Assembly (NCBI GenBank): GCA_036310005.1
Contig: JAXJSP010000046.1
Span: 1 to 14,308, forward strand
Direction: 5' to 3'
DNA from: JAXJSP01 sp036310005
GTDB lineage: Bacteria; Bacillota; Clostridia; Oscillospirales; Acutalibacteraceae
DNA length: 14,308 nucleotides
Under the pieces are notes generated by a model. It saw only the letters and a program-made list of their open reading frames with translations, was not told the DNA's origin and did not search any database. This document shows, one piece after another, positions 7,291 through 11,551 of this stretch (position 1 is the stretch's first letter; every line of letters starts with the position of its first letter). A program made the translations under genes and the position numbers.

Positions 7291-7316
7291 ATCGTCTCTC
7301 CCCTCCCTCAAATGAT

Positions 7317-7345
7317 AATATAATGCTTAAACTAAAAAAGGTAAA
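7317..7345 (-). promoter_or_regulatory. Predicted promoter of the glycosyltransferase/acyltransferase operon
   Basis: On the minus strand TTTACC (7345-7340, 4/6) and TATATT (7322-7317, 5/6) are separated by exactly 17 bases. The predicted transcription start near 7310 leaves a leader of about 20 bases with the ribosome binding site. The modest -35 would fit a promoter needing an activator, and the dyad cluster lies directly upstream. Confidence 0.5.
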
Positions 7346-7353
7346 CCTAACCG

Positions 7354-7426
7354 TTGTAGATACTGCTCTACAAAACAAAAAAGATTCGCAGAGTTACTCT
7401 ACCGGCGTCTCTACATTTTGTAGAGA
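7354..7426. promoter_or_regulatory. Cluster of three related dyads, candidate operators
   Basis: Three inverted repeats built on the half-site TGTAGAG or close variants lie in 73 bases. Dyad 1 is TTGTAGA-TACTGC-TCTACAA (7354-7373), dyad 2 is GCAGAG-TTA-CTCTAC (7388-7402, one mismatch) and dyad 3 is TCTCTACA-TTT-TGTAGAGA (7408-7426). Their centres are about 31.5 and 22 bases apart, close to three and two DNA turns. They sit just upstream of the operon's -35, between it and the terminator of the XRE regulator gene. This arrangement suggests a regulator binding site; an RNA structure is less likely because the site is upstream of the predicted start. Confidence 0.5.
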
Positions 7427-7461
7427 AATAAAAAAACCTGTTTTTATCAAAACAGGTTTTT
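7425..7461 (-). terminator. Rho-independent terminator of the XRE regulator gene
   Basis: AAAAACCTGTTTT (7432-7444) pairs with AAAACAGGTTTTT (7449-7461) around a TATC loop. On the minus strand it is followed by a T-rich tract. It begins six bases after the stop codon and separates the regulator from the downstream operon. Confidence 0.85.
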
Positions 7462-7466
7462 GTTTA

Positions 7467-8069
7467 TTATTTGATTTTCGGTTTCTTTAAAAATGACCAC
7501 AAAATTACGACAATCTGTCCCGCGACACCTAAAAGATAGATAAGCGCGACATTTATTTTAAAATACAAAAATGTAAAATGTATCGCTGCAAGAATCGACC
7601 AGATAAGTGCGGAAACAATAAAATAATTATGTTTACAATTAAACCATATTGAATTAAAGACTAACTTTACGATTAAAACGACAGGCAGTGCATACACAAA
7701 ATACAGCCATTGGAAAGTTGCTTTATTTGTTATTAAAGAAGTGATAATGAATGCAAAAACAGCGACTATCCAAGCAATACTTTCTGATAAATACGAAATT
7801 ATTTTTCGGTTATATTTTGTTTGCTTTTGCTTGTTTTCGTTTAAAGTTTCATCAATATTTTCCGACTGGACAAGATAATCAAGTGAAACACCGAAAATGC
7901 CTGCTATCTCAACAAGCACAGAAATATCCGGTGATGATTCGCCTCGTTCCCATTTTGAAACAGTTTTATCCGAATAGTTTAACTGCTGTGCAAGTTCAAG
8001 TTGAGTCATATTATTGAGTAGTCTGAGTTCTGTAATATTTTTTGCAACAGTGTTTTTAATATCGTCCAT
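7467..8069 (-). CDS. XRE-family transcriptional regulator with four C-terminal membrane helices
   Basis: The 200-residue protein joins a Cro/CI-type helix-turn-helix domain (about residues 7-65) to a membrane domain. The HTH carries the family pattern MTQLELAQQL ... SDKTVSKWERGESSPD. After a polar linker rich in Asn, Gln and Lys (70-90) come four hydrophobic helices at about 97-114, 120-143, 149-170 and 174-194. Such membrane-anchored XRE regulators are known in Firmicutes and are thought to pair DNA binding with sensing at the membrane, but ligands are mostly unknown. The start is ATG 8069 with AAAAGG upstream. It has its own promoter and terminator and lies directly upstream, on the same strand, of the glycosyltransferase operon with its dyad cluster, so control of that operon is plausible but not shown. 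Confidence 0.9.
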   Translation of the reverse strand: MDDIKNTVAKNITELRLLNNMTQLELAQQLNYSDKTVSKWERGESSPDISVLVEIAGIFGVSLDYLVQSENIDETLNENKQKQTKYNRKIISYLSESIAWIVAVFAFIITSLITNKATFQWLYFVYALPVVLIVKLVFNSIWFNCKHNYFIVSALIWSILAAIHFTFLYFKINVALIYLLGVAGQIVVILWSFLKKPKIK

Positions 8070-8105
8070 AAAAATTACCTTTTCAAAATAATAGTTTGGA
8101 TATAT

Positions 8106-8134
8106 ATTTTACAACGAAATACAGATTTTTGCAA
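8106..8134 (-). promoter_or_regulatory. Predicted sigma-A promoter of the XRE regulator gene
   Basis: TTGCAA (8134-8129, 4/6) and TAAAAT (8111-8106, 5/6) on the minus strand are 17 bases apart, with the start codon about 37 bases downstream of the -10. No copy of the TGTAGAG half-site is seen here, so autoregulation through the dyad sequence is not indicated. Confidence 0.5.
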
Positions 8135-8175
8135 GTAATTGTTGATTATTTTAATTTGTCGGCAAAGTCGACACC

Positions 8176-8210
8176 TTACTTATTACCTCTTACCTATTAC
8201 TTATTACTTT
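8176..8210. repeat. Five tandem copies of a heptamer TTAC(C/T)T(A/C/T)
   Basis: Starting at 8176 the plus strand reads TTACTTA, TTACCTC, TTACCTA, TTACTTA, TTACTTT: five contiguous seven-base units in perfect register with changes only at positions 5 and 7. A single reverse-complement unit AAGTAAG occurs at 8259-8265. The stretch has no coding signal. Confidence 0.8.
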
Positions 8211-8305
8211 CCAAAAATCTCGTCAAAGATTTTATTTAGGTTAGAGTGAATAATTAAGAAGTAAGATGTAAAAATCTCGTTCTCTGACGAGGACGAGATT
8301 TTTGG
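8211..8305. repeat. 14-bp inverted repeat ends enclosing a third copy of the same motif
   Basis: CCAAAAATCTCGTC at 8211-8224 is the exact reverse complement of GACGAGATTTTTGG at 8292-8305. A further direct copy of the core AAAAATCTCGT lies at 8270-8280. The right arm is part of the tRNA terminator, and its last bases enter the CCA end of tRNA-Gln. Either a terminator arm was duplicated or this is a small element with inverted ends; no flanking target duplication is seen. Confidence 0.7.
8266..8303 (-). terminator. Rho-independent terminator of the tRNA cluster
   Basis: On the minus strand AAAAATCTCGT (8303-8293) pairs with ACGAGATTTTT (8280-8270), with T5 at the end of the 3' arm. The 5' arm starts at the final A of the tRNA-Gln CCA end, so there is no spacer. 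Confidence 0.8.
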
Positions 8306-8377
8306 CTGGGGTGGCAGGATTTGAACCTACGAATGCGGGAATCAAAATCCCGTGCCTTACCGCTTGGCGACACCCCA
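8303..8377 (-). tRNA. tRNA-Gln (anticodon TTG)
   Basis: The minus strand folds into a complete cloverleaf: acceptor TGGGGTG/CACCCCA, anticodon loop TTTTGAT with TTG, T arm with GGTTCAAATCC, discriminator G and encoded CCA (8305-8303). It is the last tRNA of the leftward cluster, with the terminator fused to its 3' end. Confidence 0.95.
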
Positions 8378-8425
8378 ATATTCGTTTAATAAAATATATA
8401 TTCAGGTTTTAACCGTATTTTTAAG

Positions 8426-8503
<78 letters not shown>

Positions 8504-8516
8504 ATATTACTATGAA

Positions 8517-8540
8517 GTCCCTCGCTTATCAGCAAGGGAC
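8517..8540. other. Spacer hairpin between tRNA-Glu and tRNA-His
   Basis: GTCCCT (8517-8522) pairs with AGGGAC (8535-8540); after one mismatch, GCT/AGC extends the stem. No T tract follows on the minus strand, so it looks more like a processing or spacer hairpin than a terminator. Confidence 0.5.
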
Positions 8541-8548
8541 CGATAGGT

Positions 8549-8623
8549 TGGTGACCCGGACGAGAATCGAACTCGTGTTACCGCCGTGAAAGGGCGGTGT
8601 CTTAACCGCTTGACCACCGGGCC
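8549..8623 (-). tRNA. tRNA-Glu (anticodon TTC)
   Basis: Acceptor GGCCCGG/CCGGGTC includes a G-U pair at 2:71. The anticodon arm CCGCC-CTTTCAC-GGCGG carries TTC, the T arm has GAGTTCGATTCTC, and CCA is encoded (8551-8549). It is separated from tRNA-Met by only six bases, showing one shared transcript. Confidence 0.96.
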
Positions 8624-8629
8624 ACTTAT

Positions 8630-8706
8630 TGGTAGCGGTAATCGGATTCGAACCAATGACACCCTGGGTATGAACCAAGTGCTCTAGCCAACTGAGCTAT
8701 ACCGCC
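8630..8706 (-). tRNA. tRNA-Met (anticodon CAT), elongator type
   Basis: First tRNA of the cluster. Acceptor GGCGGTA/TACCGCT opens with a G-U pair; anticodon arm CTTGG-TTCATAC-CCAGG carries CAT; CCA is encoded (8632-8630). It lacks the unpaired C1 and the three G-C pairs in the anticodon stem of initiator tRNA, so it is called elongator. A tRNA-Ile(CAT) with modified C34 cannot be fully excluded, but the GGCGG...CCGCTACCA ends are typical of elongator Met. Confidence 0.93.
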
Positions 8707-8733
8707 ATATATACCGCTATCAGCGACTTTGAT

Positions 8734-8762
8734 ATTATAATACAAACTATGCGTAATGTCAA
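8734..8762 (-). promoter_or_regulatory. Consensus sigma-A promoter of the tRNA cluster
   Basis: On the minus strand TTGACA (8762-8757) and TATAAT (8739-8734) are both perfect hexamers, with exactly 17 bases between them. The predicted start near 8727 gives a leader of about 20 bases before tRNA-Met. The -35 begins 22 bases after the sigF stop codon. Confidence 0.92.
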
Positions 8763-8784
8763 CAACTTTTTTTGCAAAACAACT

Positions 8785-9444
8785 TTATTTTTTGCCTGTC
8801 ATTATTTTACGCAACTCTTTTAAGATTATTTTCTCTCTGCGTGATATTTGCACTTGTGTCATATTTAACTGTTTTGCTGTTTCATTTTGTGTTTTTTCGT
8901 TAAAATATCTTAACCTTATTATATTTTTATCGTTTTCCTCTAATTTGTCAACAGCCTGTGCGACTGTTATTTTATCACACAGTAATTCCTCGCTGTAATC
9001 GTCCCTTAAATCAAACTGTTCTTCTTTGTCATCGTATTCCACCGTCAACGACATTACAGGCTGTGCGGCGCAAAGTGCCTCGGTTACATCCTCCTTTGTT
9101 ACATTTAAAGCATTTGCAATTTGTGAAACTGTAGGATCTGTTCCCTTTTTGCCCATTTCATTAGTAATTTTATTAATTTTAAGTTGTAATTCTTTTATAC
9201 TGCGGCTGACTTTTACTGTGCCTCCGTCTCTGAACAGGCGTTTAATTTCGCCGAGCACTACGGGGACCGCGTAAGTTGAAAACTGCAACCCTCTGTCTTT
9301 ATCAAAACCTTTTGCGGCTTTAACAAGTCCCATTGAGCCTGCCTGAAACAAGTCATCGTATTCTATTCCCTTGCCTGTAAATCTTCTTGCGCAACTATGG
9401 ACTAATGCCAGATTTTCGCTGACAAGTTTTTCATATTCAATCAT
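8785..9444 (-). CDS. sigF: RNA polymerase forespore-specific sigma factor sigma-F
   Basis: Directs RNA polymerase to early forespore genes after asymmetric division. The 219-residue protein has region 2 with the core-binding/-10 recognition block GIEYDDLFQAGSMGLVKA and FSTYAVPVVLGEIKR (about 26-69), the DGGTVKVSRSIKEL turn (73-86) typical of sporulation sigma factors, region 3 (about 87-130) and region 4 with the HTH TQNETAKQLNMTQVQISRREK (185-205). Identity as sigma-F rather than sigma-G rests mainly on its place after spoIIAA-spoIIAB. Compared with the B. subtilis protein as I recall it (about 255 residues), some 30 N-terminal residues are missing. The start is ATG 9444, overlapping the spoIIAB stop by ATGA. 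Activity is normally blocked by SpoIIAB until SpoIIAA releases it. No terminator is visible behind the gene. Confidence 0.95.
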   Translation of the reverse strand: MIEYEKLVSENLALVHSCARRFTGKGIEYDDLFQAGSMGLVKAAKGFDKDRGLQFSTYAVPVVLGEIKRLFRDGGTVKVSRSIKELQLKINKITNEMGKKGTDPTVSQIANALNVTKEDVTEALCAAQPVMSLTVEYDDKEEQFDLRDDYSEELLCDKITVAQAVDKLEENDKNIIRLRYFNEKTQNETAKQLNMTQVQISRREKIILKELRKIMTGKK

Positions 9445-9878
9445 TTACTTACTCGATAAGACAGTTTTTTAGTTAAAGTGACAACAGTACCTTTATCTAC
9501 CTTTGAACTTACTTTTAACTTATCGGTAAAAGATTGCATTACTGCAAAGCCGAGCCCTGCTCTTTCTCCGCCGAGCGATGAATACATCGGCTGCATCGCT
9601 AAATCAATATCATTAATACCGCAACCTTTGTCTTTGATTTTTATTTTTACTGTTCTGTCGTCGTAAAGTTGTACTGTTATGTAAATTTTGCCCAGACTGT
9701 TATTATAAGCGTGGACAATGCAATTAGTTACCGCCTCGCTGACAGCGGTTTTTATATCGCTTATTTCCTCGATAGTCGGATCTAACTGTGCAACAAAAGC
9801 TGATACTGCGGCTCTTGAAAAACTCTCGTTTGACGATTTTGAAATAACCGTCATATTCATTTGATTTTCTAATTTCAT
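9441..9878 (-). CDS. spoIIAB: Anti-sigma-F factor / serine kinase SpoIIAB
   Basis: Binds and inhibits sigma-F, and phosphorylates SpoIIAA using ATP. The 145-residue GHKL-type protein shows the N box SEAVTNCIVHAY (Glu48 and Asn52 correspond to the catalytic Glu and Mg-binding Asn), the G1 box DKGCGI (83-88) and the ATP lid with GGERAGLGF (103-111), in which Arg106 matches the Arg known to contact SpoIIAA and sigma-F in Bacillus. Length and order match the family. The start is ATG 9878, seven bases after AAGGAG, overlapping the spoIIAA stop by ATGA; its own stop overlaps sigF. The tight coupling fits the known need for balanced amounts of the three proteins. Confidence 0.97.
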   Translation of the reverse strand: MKLENQMNMTVISKSSNESFSRAAVSAFVAQLDPTIEEISDIKTAVSEAVTNCIVHAYNNSLGKIYITVQLYDDRTVKIKIKDKGCGINDIDLAMQPMYSSLGGERAGLGFAVMQSFTDKLKVSSKVDKGTVVTLTKKLSYRVSK

Positions 9879-10195
9879 TTTCTTACTCCTTTATCTAATA
9901 CTGCCAATCTGTCAATACCTGATAAGCGCATTACTTTATAAATTTGTGGTGAAGTATTGCACACGTGCAACTGTGCGCCTACTTCTTTGGATGTTTTGTA
10001 TCTACCCATAACAAGACCTATGCCCGACGAGTCCATAAAGGTAATATCTCTGAAATCAAGCACTACCATACCGGGTTTGTTTTGTTTTATGGATAAATCT
10101 ATTTGTTCTCTGATGGGGCCTGCTTCGTGGTGGTCAAGTTCTCCCTCAAGATGTGCAGTAAGCACTTGTCCTGTGACATCTATTTTTACGGACAC
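9875..10195 (-). CDS. spoIIAA: Anti-anti-sigma factor SpoIIAA, GTG start
   Basis: STAS-domain switch protein. In its unphosphorylated form it attacks the SpoIIAB-sigma-F complex and frees sigma-F; SpoIIAB phosphorylates it, and the phosphatase SpoIIE reactivates it. The 106-residue protein contains GELDHHEA at 18-25 and FMDSSGIGL at 53-61. Ser56, the first Ser of DSSG, corresponds to phosphorylated Ser58 of the Bacillus protein. The start is GTG 10195, about eight bases after GGAG. Two bases earlier an out-of-frame ATG opens a three-codon frame (Met-Cys-Pro-stop) that overlaps the GTG, so initiation may compete. It is the first gene of the spoIIA operon, and no convincing sigma-H promoter is visible upstream. 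Confidence 0.96.
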   Translation of the reverse strand: MSVKIDVTGQVLTAHLEGELDHHEAGPIREQIDLSIKQNKPGMVVLDFRDITFMDSSGIGLVMGRYKTSKEVGAQLHVCNTSPQIYKVMRLSGIDRLAVLDKGVRK

Positions 10196-10211
10196 ATTTA
10201 TCTCTCCTTTT

Positions 10212-10253
10212 AAAAAAATAAAAAGTATTCTTAAAAATAAGAATACTTTTTTT
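10212..10253 (-). terminator. Hairpin terminator between folC and spoIIAA
   Basis: AAAAAGTATTCTTA (10220-10233) pairs with its full complement at 10238-10251 around an AAAA loop, a 14-bp AT-rich stem. On the minus strand a TATTTTTTT tract follows. It ends the valS-folC transcript and lies only 24 bases before the spoIIAA GTG. Confidence 0.8.
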
Positions 10254-10291
10254 AATACTGCTTGTCTTGAAAATTATGGTGTCGATAAATA

Positions 10292-11551
10292 CTATTTTTT
10301 AAACATCTGTAATATTTTTTGTCTTATATCGGCGGCTAAATACAAAGAGCCGCAAATTACAATCGGGAGACCGTCATTTATGCTATTAATAATTCTTAAA
10401 GCATCGTCGGTACTGCACGCTTTATATACGTTATCCGCATATTTTTTAAACTCAATGCAAAGTTCATTTTCTTTTAACGCTCTTGTGCCTCCGACATCAA
10501 CGGTTATAACATTTTTACAAACAGGCGCGATAATTTTTACGGAATTTTTATAGTCTTTATCATTAACCATACCTATTAATAATGTAACAGGTTTTTTTAC
10601 ATATTGCCTGATATAATTTTCAAGTGCCGATATACCGTCTGTATTATGCGCACCGTCTAAAATTACAAGCGGAGTTTTATTTATAATTTCTACTCTTGCG
10701 GGAACTGTTGTATTTTTAACGCCCTTTTTGATATGCTTGTCATCTATATCAAGAAGTTTTGCAATTAATACAGCAACCGAACAGTTATAAATCTGATGCT
10801 GACCTGCCAGGGATATTTCAACATCTGTATTTTCTATTGTTGCAGTTGAGTAAAACTGATTTGTTATTTGATTTTCGATTGTCGGTATCAGGAGTTCTAC
10901 GCTGTTATTTTTTGCGTTTTCGCTTATAACCTTTAAGGCTTTATTGTCCTGTTTCGGATAAGTTACGCAATAATTTGTTCCTTTTTTGATGATGCCGCAT
11001 TTTTCCTGTGCAATTTTTTCAATACTGTCGCCTAAAACTGCCTGATGGTCTAAATCAATGTGACAAATTCCCGATATAACCGGCGGAGCAATTATATTAG
11101 TAGCATCATACTTTCCGCCGAGTCCTACTTCAAGCACAACATAATCACATTTATTATTTTTAAAATAAATAAGTGCCGCAGCAGTAATCAAATCAAACTC
11201 GGTAAAAAGGCAGCCTTCTTTTTCAAGCATTATTACCTTATCTTTCAAATTTTCAATAATACTTGCAAAATCACTTTTAGAAATATATTCTCCGTTAATT
11301 TGTATTCTCTCACAAAATTCAACAACAAAGGGCGACACAAAAAGCCCGGTTTTATAGCCTGCGCTTTGCAAAATACCTGACAGCATATAACATACGGAGC
11401 CTTTACCGTTTGTGCCCGCTATGTGAATAAAAGACATATCGCCTTGCGGTGTTCCGCAAAGCGACATTAACTTTTTAAGTGAAGAAAGTGACAAATCAGT
11501 TTTAAACCGTGTTCTGTTCGATATAAAACTCATAGCGTCTTTAAATGTCAT
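10292..11551 (-). CDS. folC: Bifunctional folylpolyglutamate synthase / dihydrofolate synthase (FolC family)
   Basis: Adds glutamate to folates using ATP, and in bifunctional forms makes dihydrofolate from dihydropteroate. The 419-residue protein has the Mur-ligase-type P loop HIAGTNGKGSV (43-53), EVGLGGKYDATN at 141-152, the IDLDH motif (165-169, where many family members have GLDH), EKCGIIKKG at 183-191 with Lys184 as the likely carbamylated residue, LAGQHQIYN, ARVEII and ILDGAHN at the ADP-binding C-terminal domain, and a closing CGSLYLAADIR. Length is normal for the family. The start is ATG 11551, overlapping the valS stop by ATGA. No folP, folK or folE neighbours are in the window, so dihydrofolate synthase activity is not supported by context. 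valS-folC is a frequent pairing in Firmicutes. Confidence 0.95.
   Translation of the reverse strand: MTFKDAMSFISNRTRFKTDLSLSSLKKLMSLCGTPQGDMSFIHIAGTNGKGSVCYMLSGILQSAGYKTGLFVSPFVVEFCERIQINGEYISKSDFASIIENLKDKVIMLEKEGCLFTEFDLITAAALIYFKNNKCDYVVLEVGLGGKYDATNIIAPPVISGICHIDLDHQAVLGDSIEKIAQEKCGIIKKGTNYCVTYPKQDNKALKVISENAKNNSVELLIPTIENQITNQFYSTATIENTDVEISLAGQHQIYNCSVAVLIAKLLDIDDKHIKKGVKNTTVPARVEIINKTPLVILDGAHNTDGISALENYIRQYVKKPVTLLIGMVNDKDYKNSVKIIAPVCKNVITVDVGGTRALKENELCIEFKKYADNVYKACSTDDALRIINSINDGLPIVICGSLYLAADIRQKILQMFKK

Noticed and set aside
7291..7311. TTG 7311 as start of the first glycosyltransferase
   Set aside because: It would place the AGGGGAG ribosome binding site inside the coding sequence and sit at the predicted transcription start.
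7408..7426. BlaI/MecI or CopY operator
   Set aside because: Those operators have TACA and TGTA separated by two bases; here there are three, and no such repressor gene is nearby.
8176..8305. CRISPR array
   Set aside because: The repeats are seven and eleven bases long with no regular spacers.
8765..8808. Terminator after sigF from GCAAAA/TTTTGC
   Set aside because: The six-pair stem is very AT-rich, overlaps the coding end and is followed by A rather than T on the minus strand.
9957..10553. Rightward 198-codon frame across spoIIAA and folC
   Set aside because: It spans two well-supported leftward genes and a terminator and resembles no protein family I know.
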